Shown here piece after piece: positions 52,729-63,292 of a DNA stretch of 64,000 nt. How positions within the stretch are numbered: position 1 is the first letter of the stretch; each line of letters opens with the position of its first letter. A model generated the notes under the pieces. It was not told where the DNA came from. It searched no databases and worked only from the letters and a program-made list of their open reading frames with translations. Made by a program: the position numbers and the translations under genes. This stretch comes from Saccharina japonica. Taxonomy: Eukaryota > Sar > Phaeophyceae > Laminariales > Laminariaceae. The stretch covers positions 124,001-188,000 of the forward strand of contig MEHQ01004379.1 in the NCBI GenBank assembly GCA_008828725.1, in the 5' to 3' direction.

Positions 52729-53989
52729 TTAAGGGCATGGGACACCAGAGTAACCCTTGCCGGGTTTGCCTATTATTGAACAGGTATTGTACTCGTTGGT
52801 ACTCACGTGTGTTTGCTTAGAGCTAGAAAAACCTCGCCTTCCTTGGAAACCCCTGGTTTCCATCTCTAGTTTCCATCTAAGATACGCCTTCCAAGTACTA
52901 ACAATACGATAATTATACATGTTACGCAGCAGGTATTTACCGGCGTTTCCACATCATTCCAGCAATCCCGTAACATAAAAACCTGCTGTCTGTAAAAAAG
53001 CGTTGAAGCAGTAGTGCTGTCTCCTGACATCTATGCAGAATAAAATGATTAGCTGTTAACGTAAAGACAGCCAGCTACTGCTGCTGCTGTAGTAACAGAA
53101 CACGACCCCTCAATGGAGGAAGGGACAGCAAAAAAAAACGCGTAGATGCAGGTGATGGGTTTCTTATTATTTGAGAGTCGGGGCTTTGTGCACTACCAAC
53201 TTCACAGTTTATTGACGACCTCCCCGAATTCATTATCGTCCTGTGAACATCAACTTACTTGATGATCTTCTTTGTAGTGCTTGCTTTCTTGGTAGCTTTC
53301 TGTTCCTCGTCGAATGTTATCATCACGCTTGCTCGCGCCTTTATGGGTACAGCAGCTATGTGTGTGCAACACCGAACAAAGTGAATGCTACAACAGCTAG
53401 ATCTACAATACCAGGTATTTTACAATTTATCGCACAGCGCAGCTTTTTTTTCCCAACCATAACAACGAACGAGCAGAGACAGGCAATACATTTACAACTT
53501 AACATCAACAGCGATACGGACAGCAGCATCAACGGGCAACTACCAACCCCACATGAAAAAGCAAAGCTTAACGAAAAAAAGCAAGATGCATCATGGCCCG
53601 GACGCATCCCGATGAGGTATTCGAAGACGCGGGAGCCGAGAAAGCGGGCGGCATCCAAGCTCAGCCAGAAAAGGGTCACAGCAGGGTGAGAGACCACCCC
53701 CTCCCCACACACGCGCGCCCACTCCACAGAAAGAAAAACCGGCGAGGCTTTCAATATTTCACCGCGGACCTTAACTTGTGGCTGAAAGCTCAGCCTGTCC
53801 GTAAAAACAATAAACCCACAAAAGGTGTCATTATTTCTCACATATGTTAATACTGCTGTATTGTCTAAGTACCGCATTGGCAGGGTTGGGTGCAACTCTG
53901 AAAATATTAAGGAATTTGATCAACCAACCAGCGTCGAGCATCGCTGACGACCCTTCCCCCCCCCTTGTCCGCCCTCCCGGCGTTTCGTA

Positions 53990-54460
53990 GGGATACGACA
54001 GTCTATGGTCATACGACTACGGTCATGCACGACATGAGTACCCCTCCCCCCCTCCCCTGCTGTACAACACCAAAAACAGGAATCATACACCGAACAACAT
54101 CGAGTTACACCAGAGGGAGCCCACGAACAATATTGTACGCTGGCACGGACCGTCGCCAATTCACGCGGGCTCCTTCCCCCCCTGTCCCGGTCGTTTCACG
54201 TTAGCGGGAGCCCACGAACAATAGTATTACGCCCTGCAAGCACCGTCGCCAATCATCACCTCCATGGTCATACGACTACGGCCAGGCATGACATGAGTAC
54301 AACCCCCCCTCCCCCCCCGCCCCAGGTCTATATAACCATTCACGACTACGGCCATGCATGACATGAGTACAGCCCCCCACCTTCACCCGCCCAGTCTTAT
54401 TGGCCATACGACTACGGCCATGGCATGAACATGAGTATCACCCCCCCCCCCCCCCCCCGG
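53990..54460 (-). repeat. Cluster of poly-C/G-linked repeat 3' ends
   Basis: Four short copies of CATACGACTACGGCCATGCA-TGACATGAGTAC-poly-C, near 54000, 54260, 54340 and 54400, each with its own C run. Confidence 0.78.
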
Positions 54461-54769
54461 CTTCTCTTCTCACTGCACTATCAACCACTAATAAATAGGT
54501 ATACCGGGTACAAACTACCAGTGCCCACGTATGCACCAAACAAACTTCCGTCGTACATCCCACCCCGTGCACTATCAACTCCACCAGCGGCGCTTGGCCC
54601 CTGCTGATAGCAGCCGTGTAGTATAACGGTGTCCACACCAACTTGTTTCCCGCCCTTAAAACTCCTTGAGTCATGCAACCCCCTTTTTTGGGCCAAAACT
54701 ACTTGGATTGGAATCAGTGTAGGATTGGTTTTTTGCAGTACGAGGAAAAAGGGTTAAAAATCGGAACAC

Positions 54770-55050
54770 AATACAACAGAAAAAAATGAGCTCGGTGAAT
54801 TTCCGAGAATTTTTCCGGAACCTACAAAGCGCCATTTTCAATTGTGCGTACAGTACATGCTTCTTGGAAAAAATAAAACAAAAAAAGAGCTTAAAATTTT
54901 CACGAATTTTCCCGGAACCTAGAAAGCGCCATTTTTGAGTGAGTACAGCAGTACACACTTCCTTGGGAAAAACAAAATGAGTTTCGTAAATTTCCACGAA
55001 TTTTCCCGAACCCTAGAAAGCGCCATTTTCAACTGTGCGTACATACGTCT
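54770..55050. repeat. ~120-bp tandem repeat, three units
   Basis: Each unit has TTTCCGAGAATTTTTCCGGA-like sequence, CCTAGAAAGCGCCATTTT and GTGCGTACA...CTTGGAAAA. Confidence 0.85.
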
Positions 55051-55154
55051 TGGAAAAAAAAGAGAGTTATGTGTAAGGTTCGTTTGAGAGCAAAGGCTTG
55101 TTACTCCTACATCCTCCATTGGACTCGGCGTCTCACCCAATCAAAACAGGCGCG

Positions 55155-55420
55155 TCAGCCCGTGCACGGCAGCAAAATCGCCTATTGCTCCGCTTTCCGC
55201 GGTGCCAAACCGGTACACGTCTGACCGGAGGCGTACGCCTGTTGCCCCGCCTGTGTGTTGCTTAGACGTTACACATTCGACCGGGATTCATTTTTACGCC
55301 TATTGCACCGCTTTTCAAGGCGCTCAACCGTTACATATCTGACCACCGGGTACACTTTTACGCCTACAACTCCGCATTTTGTGGTGCCGAGCCGTTACAC
55401 ACCTGATCGAATATGCTACG
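55155..55420. repeat. ~70-bp tandem repeat, four units
   Basis: TTTTACGCCTATTGCACCGC, GGTGCC.A.CCGTTACACAT and CTGACC elements in order in each unit. Confidence 0.75.
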
Positions 55421-55499
55421 TTTATCATGTTATCGCTTTCTCGCCCTACGCCACCATTTCGTGATGGCTATAACTACCAAACGGTGTCGGGCCGGTCTG

Positions 55500-55730
55500 A
55501 TGGACTGGCCCCGTTCCGTGGCCAACAGCCAATCACGTCACCCCGTGATGTGTCAACAGCCAACCACATCGCCCCGTGGCTTCTCAACAGCCAATCACGC
55601 TGTCCCGTGCCGTTCCAACAGCCTGCCAACAGCCAACCGTGTCGCCCGCGTGGCGTGCCAACAGCCAATCACGTCGACCCGTGGCATATGGCAACAGCCA
55701 ATCACGCCGCCCAATGCCGTGCAAACAACC
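55500..55730. repeat. CAACAGCCAATCACGTCGCCCCGTGGC minisatellite
   Basis: About seven units of 27-33 bp, each with AGCCAATCA or AGCCAACCA, i.e. an array of CCAAT boxes. Confidence 0.85.
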
Positions 55731-55734
55731 AAAT

Positions 55735-56711
55735 CATCAGTTTGGAACAACAAGTCACCATTCCTAACACGGCCCCTCCCCGGCCCCTCCTCTCGCAAAC
55801 GAACAAGAAAACAAAAGTGCGGCTTGACTGAGCGGCAAATAAAATCTCCTACCACAGTAACGAGAGAAAATTAAAATAACGCACCCCAAGAAGAGGCGTT
55901 CTCCCTTTACACACTAGCGTTGTGGTGTGGCGGGGTACGTTTTTACTTTACTCCCTCACCCCCTTCCTCCGAGAAAAAAACTGCCGCTTAGGTTGTATAG
56001 AAACCCCGCAGAGAGAAAACACCACCCGAACGCCAACAAAACATGCACACTAAACAAGAACAATCCAAACACGCTTAAGGAGAGAATAAGTCCCAACCTT
56101 ACAACAAAACACATAATAAGTAACACCCCGGTTTAAGCCTAAGGACACAATAAGGTCGGCCTTGCCACAAAAACATGCAATATAATGTTGTCGCTACCCC
56201 ACCCCACTGCTCGACATCGGGCGTAGGGGGAAGGGACGGGGGGGAGGGGAGAGAGAGAGAGAGATCACGATGCCACCGCCACTCTTGTTACTGCCGCGCA
56301 ACTTTCTACATATGAATACTGCTATCATACGTTTTCAAGACAAGGAAGCAAACACAAATTGGAGAGAAGAAAAAACAAAGAAGCAAATCGCAATAAAGCC
56401 AAAAAGAAAACCCAACAACCAACAACCGAGATAATCAAAAGAAGCAATGGGCCAAAAGCGACGAGCTAAAAAAAACAACAACCAAAACAAAAAGGAAAAC
56501 AAAAAAGCCCCAAAACTCAGAAGGGGCCAAAAAGGTCAAAAAGCCCCAAATACCCTGTATCAGAAAAAAAACAGAAAAAAACAGGAAGCAAAAATCAACA
56601 CACGAAAAAAAAAAAAACAGCACCACCACCAGCACCACCAGCAACAGCAGCAGCAGAAGCGCCACGTCTTCGGCCCAATGAACACCTACAGCACGTCTCA
56701 ACGACGAGCGT
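55735..56711. other. Intergenic sequence downstream of gene 2
   Basis: A-rich low-complexity sequence, a (GA)n tract at 56250-56265, and (CAC/CAG)n at 56615-56660 just past the stop of gene 2. No gene recognised. Confidence 0.55.
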
Positions 56712-56910
56712 TTACGTCTCAATGAAGGTGGCGAGCACGCTGGTGAGGGCGATGAAGATGAGGATGTAGCAGAACTTCTGGTGGTACGCGGAGGGGAGGG
56801 CGACCCACCCCGGCCACCACAGCTTCACCATGGGCCAGATGGAGTACATCACCACCAGGCACGCGCCGAACGACGCGAGGAAGATCCAAATGCCGCTCTG
56901 GTCGAACTCC
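56712..56910 (-). CDS. Gene 2 last exon, stop TAA
   Basis: Acceptor CCCCGCAG. Encodes FDQSGIWIFLASFGACLVVM through to ALTSVLATFIET and TAA at 56712-56714. Two codons longer than gene 1 at the end. Confidence 0.94.
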
Positions 56911-59900
56911 CTGCGGGGCGCAAACATTTTAGAGTTACGTAACAGCATCGTTTTTGGGGGAATTTTGATCAGAACGCGCAGCATTTTTTGCAAGCATTTT
57001 TCGACGGACGATACTTAGTAGTAACCACTATTAATAATATATACGAAGGATAACCTTCCTCGTCCGATGACCGCACCGCATCTACCGAACCCCCCCCCCC
57101 CCCCCCCCCCCCCCCTACGGCCATGTGGAAACCCTTTCGATCCCAAAAACTTACAGGTAGAACGCCCAGTAAATGGTCGTGTTGATAGCGCTGACGATGA
57201 GAAGGCAGAACAACAAACCCAGCGGCCACACCGGGCACACCAAGTTCCAAGCGTTATCAGGGTTAGCGCAGGTGATCCGGTTCCAGATGCCCAACGCGAA
57301 CGCCCAGATCTAGACGGGAGAAGACAGACAGACCACCAGGTGGGTGACGGGGGTGGGGTGGGGGGGGGTGGGGGGGGGTAGAGTGGGAGGAGGGGTAGAG
57401 GGGTAGGGGCGGCTGTTTAGGAAATAGGGACTCGCGAAAATATTACATTCATACAGGATTTAGCTTTATCCCGAACCTATGCTCCTCTGGTATTTGATTT
57501 GGACATCTATACGTGGACACAAGACCAATTTCTACAAGGTTATGATGGTGAACGAAACAACGACAGCACAGCAACAACAGCGGGAGCAGCAGCAGCAGCA
57601 GCAGCAACAGCACCGGCAAAAACAACAGCCACTAACAACAGCAACATCAACACCACATCGTCACCACGAACCACCACCAGCAGAAACGACCACCACCACC
57701 ACCACCACCACCATCACCACAACAACAGCAGCAGCAGCCAACACCGACCACCACCACAATGCCCCGCTCCCCCCCTCTCCTAAATCCAGTCCACTCCACC
57801 CCCTCCCTCCCTCCCTCCCTCCCTCTCTCTCACCTGCACGTAGCAGGTGGACAGCCAGAACTGCTCGTCGGTGAGGACCCTGTTGGGGTTCACGTTCTTC
57901 CAGCCCACCGCCAGGATGGTGGGTATGGTGGCCGTGATGATGAACGGGAAGAAGAAGTAGATGAACTCCAAGTCCACGGTGTCGAACGGAGTCTCCTGGA
58001 AGATGCTGAACATGATGGGCCTGTGGAGGTTTAGCAAGGAAAAAGAAAAACAAGGAAAAAAAAATGCGCAAGGAACAAAACAATATTTCGTGAGTGACCC
58101 GTGCTATGATATATATACCCAAAACTGGGCGAGTTAGCCGTTCTCACACTATTTTCAGAATAAAAAAACATTAAAAAAAAACCCAATTCGGGAAAATCCG
58201 TGTTTTTTTTTGTTTTTGTCCGATAGAAGGGCTCCGTGTGGGTGCCAGCATATAAAAAAAAGTAGGCACAGTAGTGGACCCTCAGTAGTGCGGTGAGCAA
58301 TAAAGCTGAAGCTCGAGAGTGGTTGTGATTGGCTGACCGACTCACATCAAGATGATGAAGAACCCTCCCACAGCCTGGATGTAGTAGGTGAGAGAGTCCA
58401 GGCCGAACATCTTGTGGAGAACAGTGGGCATCTTCGAGGTGCACACGAAGCATGGCCCGTCCTTCACCAGCAGCTGCACCGCGCCGATGTGCCAGCGGAA
58501 CACCTGACGGTACATAGGTGGTGGTGGTGTTGGGCGGCGTTATTTTACCGGGAGGGGGTGATGGTTGTGTTGATGGCGTTATTTTGACAGGGGAAGGGGG
58601 TGGTGGCGCTGTTTTGAAGGGGGAGGCGGTGTTGTTTTTACGGGGTTGGCGGTGTTCGCAGCGAAATTTTGCCTGGGGGCGGGGGTGTTGGTGGCGTTAT
58701 CTCGACATGGGGAAGGGGGATGGCGCTGTTTCGACGGGGGCGGTGGTGTTGGCGGCGTCAATTTGCTGGGGGGGGGGGGGGACTCGATATTCATGCATGG
58801 CCGTAGTCGTATGACCATAGGTCCGGGGGGGGGCGGGGGCGGGGTAGCTATATGGTGGACACTGCTGCGACTAGCACAGCATTTGCGGCGACCACGGCCG
58901 TGCCGTCTCCCACCCACTCGCCTGCGCTAACCTCCAAGCCACGGTGTGTGCTGCCCCTCCCCCCCACCACCACCACCTTCCTCCCCTTCAACTCCCTTCC
59001 AATTATCCGCCGCTCACCTGCTTGACTCTCCAAGCGACAGTGTTGGGCTGCTCCACGCACACCGCCAGGGTCTCCCCGGGCTCGCACACGTACGCCGACC
59101 GCCACTGCTTCTTGAAGAACTCCAGGGAGGTGTGGGTGTCCTCGATTAGAACCTCCGACCGGAAGCCGCAGTCGTGCCCGATGATGTCCGGAGACTTGAC
59201 GGAGTCGACGTCCTGAGTGCCGTCCGCAGCCATGCCTCGGAGGGCGTCGACGCGCCAGAGGCTGCCCTGCCCGCAAGAGGTGACGCCGCCAACTCCGTCT
59301 TTGCTGACGTTGGACACGAAGAACCTACATACATAAAAAAGAAAAAAAACAATGGTTTGAGTTATTCTGTTTTGGGTTTATGTTTTGTTTTTGTATCAAG
59401 ACACAAAAAACCTGGGGTTGGGAATTTTTTTTTCTTTTGGTTTTCGTGTATGTTTGGTTCGGTTTCTGTTTTGTGGGGACACGAAGAACATGCAAACAAA
59501 TCAAGGACAACTTTGTACAAGGTGGGCCTCGAAGAAAAAATTCGAGCTCCACAGCTGACACGTGTTTTAAACGTTTAAAAAAAACTAATTGGCTTGGTTT
59601 TGTTTTGTTTCGAACATGTGTTGTTTTGAGTTGGCCGTCCCTCTTTCCCATCCCGTCTTCTCAACCTGTAAGTAACACCCCGGGAGAAAACAAAACGTGC
59701 TGATAGTAGACTAACGGCAGCCACGACCTGAAAAAAAAACACACACACACAAAAAGACAAAAGGTAAACTGAAACGTGTACGAAAGAAAGGTACCTGGTA
59801 TACCGGTACCCGACCCTAAACAAACATTAAAAAAACAACACAAAACACACAAAAAAAGACGTTATTTACGACTCATAATTACAAAAACAAACAAAACAAA

Positions 59901-62900
59901 AACCTCACGTGAGCACGGCGTGGTTCCCGAGCGGATCCCCGTCCCCCAGGTCCTCGAACCGCTGGGGCGTCTGTACGAAACCAACGTCCGCCCACTCGTA
60001 GTTCTTGCCAGTCCTTCGGTTGAGCTTGAAGAAGTACGGCACCGTGCGCTGCAGGAACTCCGTCTTGAGGCGGTGCCGGGCGTCGTTAACAACCACGATG
60101 CGAGAGGCCTCGCCGATGACGGGTTCCTCCCCAGGGGAGTTCGGGAATATGGCGGCGTTCATGTTTCCGGCTTTAGGGCTTACCTGTTCATTTCGAGAAG
60201 AAGAAAAAACACACACACACACATACCAGCAGTAAAGAAATATTGAGGAGTTCGTGGGGGGGGGGTTGTACTCATGATGACCGTAGTCGTATGACCATAG
60301 ACCCTCGCATCCCTACAATGCCGGGACGGAGCACGTTGGGTTTTCACCAACCAGGCAGTAGTTCGTGGGGGGGGGGGGGGGGGGGGGGTACTTATGTCGT
60401 GCACGGCCGTAGTTATATGACCATAGACTCTCGCATCCCTACAATGCCGGGATGGAGTACGTTGGGTTTTCACCAACCAAGCAGACATTGCTTGCACCAA
60501 GCGCGAAGCACCGTGGTGTATTGGGCGAGTCGCGTGGAGGGTGAGCTGCATCCTGCTAAGAACCGCCTCTGAGGCGGACTTGCATATGGACGACAGCCTC
60601 CAATGAATTGATTTAATTTATGGTGTGGCCACTTCCCGAGACAGCAATGGGAGCACTCTGTAACTGCCTCGCGGGTGCCTTACCATATACACACTACGTG
60701 ATACGATCATTCCCCTTGTGTGGAGCAAAGGTTCTCCACCCCGCACAAATGATCTATAACAAGACCGCCAGCTTTGGTGACCGCCAAAAAAAAAACAAAA
60801 AACGTTACTCTGGTTGTCTAGCTCACGCAGTGAGAGGCGTGTTTTACAGCGTCGTTGCCAACCGACGCCAACCCAACCTATACATATATCATAGGCGGGG
60901 GGGGGGTCTTCATTTTTCTTCAAGCTGTCTGTGGTAGTACTATACCTGGTGCTTCGATTTTACACGCAAGTATTGTATTAATATATAGAACAGCGCGGCT
61001 AGACGGGAGGGAGGCGTGCGTTTTGCAAGCCAACAGTCACCCCCCCCCCCCCCCCCCCCAAATATATATATACACGGCGTCACCCGCCCCCTTTAGGGTT
61101 TCCAACCCACCAGCATCAATCTTGGCGTTGATGCAAGCAAGCCTCACCTTGGGGGTACCGGGACTGGCGCGGGCAGAGTAAATCATGGACGGAATGGTAC
61201 GCGACGTGTCGAAGAGCTGCTTGAAGCCTAAGAAGTGCAACCGGGATGAGGGGGAAAAAAAAACAAAAGAAAAAGGTCAACAAAAAGAAAATAAAACAAG
61301 AGCAAACGAAGTGGCGAAAATACAACCATGTGTGAATGAAAGGGAGGTACACATTAATACCACGCGACAGACCATGTGAGAGCGGTGCGGGTGGGAGGGG
61401 AAGGGGGGTGGGGAGGTAGGTGGCAACGCCAACAAGGAAAACACAAAACATGGAGAAATTGTTAAATAATTACCTGGTGCCACAGGTGCCAGTTGAAAAA
61501 TAAGTAATACCTGGTAAAAAAAAGAATAAAAAATATTCCCATGACTACAGCAGTAGACTCTTCTTACTAATAGTCTGAATGGGTCAACAACTACAGTAAC
61601 ACACACGAACAAAAAAGTAAGTGCCACGACTAAAGTGTCCTGCATCTTCCACGCGCTGTGTCGGGAGGCGCTAATTGTCAAGACCCCAAGAGACGGGAGA
61701 CAGAAAAACGCCGCTGGCGACAATGGCGCCCAGAGCACAGGCGGCAAAAACGAGGCAGGCTTGGCTCACCCTCCTCGAGTCGAGTGGCGGGAGCCTTGGC
61801 CTTCTTCTTCGCTTTGGGCTGAACAAAACGAAGCCATGAGGGGGGGGGGGAGGGGGGGCATGGAACACAAACGACATGGGACAGAATAGCGGGTCAAGAA
61901 CATGGGGAACATATGCGACATGGGAGAACAGAGTGGACGAGGAGCGCAGGGGGAGGGAGGAAGGGGGGGGAGGGGGAGGGGGTACTTCATTTTCATGCAT
62001 GGCCGTAGTCGTATGACCATAGACCCTCGCATCCCTACAATGCCGGGACGGAGCATGTCGAGTTGGTCAAGGGCTCCATTTTTGTTCTGTGTGCTCCCCC
62101 CCTCCCTCCTTGTTTGGGAGGAGATCGGCTTGAAAAAAAAACAATGTTAGGGTGTGTGAGTAAGCTGCCCGACCTGTAATACCAACGCTTCCGAACACAA
62201 AAAAAAATACATGCGTACCCTACCGCACCCATCCACTCACCATCGCCGTCGAGCTGGAACCCCTCCCGAGCTTGCTGGCCTTGACCCCGGTGTAGTTTTC
62301 CATACGGAGGGCGATGTCGAACGCGGGGTGGCACGCCTCGCCGAAGACAAACTTGTCAAGGGCGTCCATCTGCCGTTTTTTTTTTTTTTTTTTTTTTAAC
62401 ATCGAACGCGCGCATACAAGGTGAGTATGTCGCTCACACAAATTGTCATCGCACGCCGTGTATAAGGTGAGTCTACGCTCATACCAGGTACAAGTAGAAG
62501 TAGTCGCACCGCCGAAGACAAACTTGTCAAGGGCGTCCATCAAATCGTTTTTTTTCTTTTTAACATCAAACGCGCGCATACAAGGTGAGTATGTCGCTCA
62601 CACAAATTGTCATCGCACGCCATGTATAAGGTGAGTCTACGCTCATACCAGGTGAGTCTGTGCTCATACCCGCAGTAATCGGACGCATAGCATACAAGTA
62701 GAAAACCATGCGCATACAAATCGACATTGCAAGTAACACACGTAGAAACCGAAAGCTCGTTGGGAATCGGGACAACAACTGATGCGAGCTACGAGTACTA
62801 CAAGCAGAAACCGAAAGATGCCAGCGCCTCCTAGTTAGGAAACGAGAAAACCGACCACGTTGAAATAGCCGACAAGACCATTGCGCACATTATGATACGA

Positions 62901-63292
62901 GTAGACACCACGCGCATACAACACATACACATTGCGCACATACAAGTGGGAAGCCGACCGCTGCCCGCGCCCCCAAAACAAGAAACGGGGGGAAACCGGC
63001 CTCAATCGAGCAGTCCGTGAATCTCATCGTGGACATTAGACACGAGTAGAATCCACGCGCCGCAAATGAACCACTATACATTGCGCGCATACGAGTAGAA
63101 GCCGAACGCTTGCCTTCGCCCCCCCCCCCCCCCCCCGATAGCAATCGGGGGGCAACTGACCTGGTTGAAGTAGTCCATGAATATCTTGGGGGTGATGGAA
63201 GGCTCGTCGAACTTCATGCACAGCTCGAGCTGCACGGACGGGATGACCAAAATCTCTGCGAGGCGGTAAACCTTCTCCGCCAGGTCGCGGAC
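56712..63292 (-). CDS. Gene 2: paralogous cellulose-synthase-type GT2 glycosyltransferase, last 10 exons (5' partial)
   Basis: Convergent paralogue of gene 1. Exons in transcript order (window coordinates, minus strand): 63161-63292, 62241-62369, 61770-61818, 61148-61227, 59909-60183, 59018-59324, 58346-58503, 57834-58020, 57155-57309, 56712-56910; 1,671 nt, 556 codons plus TAA. Each corresponds to gene 1 exons 17-26 with the same intron phase; eight keep the coding layout exactly, while the linker exon is 9 nt shorter and the MDALDK exon 3 nt shorter. By eye, exon 21 equivalents differ at 4 of 91 residues and exon 22 equivalents at 5 of 102. NDAR, VQTPQRF, IEDT and QVFRW are all kept, so this looks like an active gene. 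The C terminus ends ATFIET rather than ATFL. No exon equivalent to gene 1 exon 16 (first catalytic Asp) is visible between 63293 and 64000, so it should lie to the right of the window. Confidence 0.9.
57090..57115. repeat. 26-base poly-C run in gene 2 intron
   Basis: In the intron before the last exon; on the transcript strand it reads poly-G. Confidence 0.9.
57155..57309 (-). CDS. Gene 2 exon equivalent to gene 1 exon 25
   Basis: 155 nt, acceptor CGTCTAG, donor TACCT|GTAAGT. Ends SAINTTIYWAFYL where gene 1 has WMYYL. Confidence 0.94.
57560..57760. repeat. (CAG)n/(CAC)n tract in gene 2 intron
   Basis: CAGCAGCAGCAGCAGCAACA followed by CCACCACCACCACCACCACC. Low complexity, noncoding by position. 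Confidence 0.85.
57834..58020 (-). CDS. Gene 2 exon equivalent to gene 1 exon 24
   Basis: 187 nt, donor CAG|GTGAGAGAG, exactly as in gene 1 including the first bases of the intron. Two residue differences (Asn to Asp, Tyr to Phe). Confidence 0.95.
58346..58503 (-). CDS. Gene 2 exon equivalent to gene 1 exon 23 (QVFRW)
   Basis: 158 nt, donor TTGAT|GTGAGT. VFRWHIGAVQLLVKDGP retained; MPTVLHKMFG replaces MPTPFHKMFG of gene 1. Confidence 0.95.
58785..58850 (+). repeat. Poly-C/G-linked dispersed repeat, 5' fragment
   Basis: TTCATGCATGGCCGTAGTCG-TATGACCATAGG between G runs, preceded by ~25-bp GGCGTTATTTTGACGGGG-type units (58530-58760). Confidence 0.75.
59018..59324 (-). CDS. Gene 2 exon equivalent to gene 1 exon 22 (IED)
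   Basis: 307 nt, acceptor GTATGTAG, donor CAG|GTGAGC. Keeps GQGSLWRVDALRG and VLIEDTHTSLEFF. Confidence 0.95.
59909..60183 (-). CDS. Gene 2 exon equivalent to gene 1 exon 21 (KAGNMN, NDAR, VQTPQRF)
   Basis: 275 nt, acceptor GAACAG, donor CTCAC|GTGAGG. Keeps KAGNMNAAIF, VVVNDARHRLK and VQTPQRF; differs from gene 1 by Asp to Glu, Ala to Ser, Ala to Gly and Ser to Glu. Confidence 0.95.
60258..60653 (+). repeat. Poly-C/G-linked dispersed repeat: partial and full copies
   Basis: Partial copy 60272-60357, a 21-base poly-G, then the full copy 60388-60653 ending CTCCAATGAATTGATTTAAT ... GACAGCAATGGGAG. It lies in the gene 2 intron equivalent to the gene 1 intron with the 32510-32774 copy, but in the opposite orientation relative to the gene. 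Confidence 0.82.
61148..61227 (-). CDS. Gene 2 exon equivalent to gene 1 exon 20
   Basis: 80 nt, acceptor TAG, donor AAG|GTGAGG. Contains TSRTIPSMIYSARASPGTPK. Confidence 0.93.
61770..61818 (-). CDS. Gene 2 exon equivalent to gene 1 exon 19
   Basis: 49 nt, donor GAGG|GTGAGC. Encodes PKAKKKAKAPATRLEE, a lysine/alanine linker, three codons shorter than gene 1 with the same phase. Confidence 0.88.
61985..62065 (+). repeat. Poly-C/G-linked dispersed repeat, partial copy
   Basis: TTCATGCATGGCCGTAGTCG to GCCGGGACGGAGCATGTCG, preceded by a G-rich tract (61940-61982). Confidence 0.78.
62241..62369 (-). CDS. Gene 2 exon equivalent to gene 1 exon 18
   Basis: Acceptor ACGGCAG, donor ATG|GTGAGT, 129 nt. 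Begins MDALDKFVFGEACHPAFDIA. A decayed copy of its first 33 bases lies about 176 bases upstream in the transcript (see 62340-62625). Confidence 0.92.
62340..62625 (-). repeat. ~176-bp intronic tandem duplication including an exon start
   Basis: Bases ~62340-62450 and ~62512-62625 match: GCCGAAGACAAACTTGTCAA, GGGCGTCCATC, a T run, AACGCGCGCATACAAGGTGA. The upstream copy repeats the first ~33 bases of the exon (MDALDKFVFG) but lacks the CAG acceptor. Confidence 0.85.
62560..63110. repeat. TTCTACTTGTATGCGCG degenerate array in gene 2 intron
   Basis: On the minus strand: TTCTACTCGTATGCGCGCAA and related units at irregular spacing. Counterpart of the array in gene 1 intron 17. Confidence 0.72.
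63161..63292 (-). CDS. Gene 2 exon equivalent to gene 1 exon 17
   Basis: Acceptor ACAAAAG (AAG), donor CAG|GTCAGT. Begins VRDLAEKVYRLAEILVIPSV. First gene 2 exon visible from the right edge. Confidence 0.9.

Larger units (their letters stand above)
50051..54314. repeat. 4.27-kb direct repeat, copy B
   Basis: Begins exactly after the N and diverges from copy A in a poly-C tract near 54314; continues into unique sequence. Confidence 0.95.
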
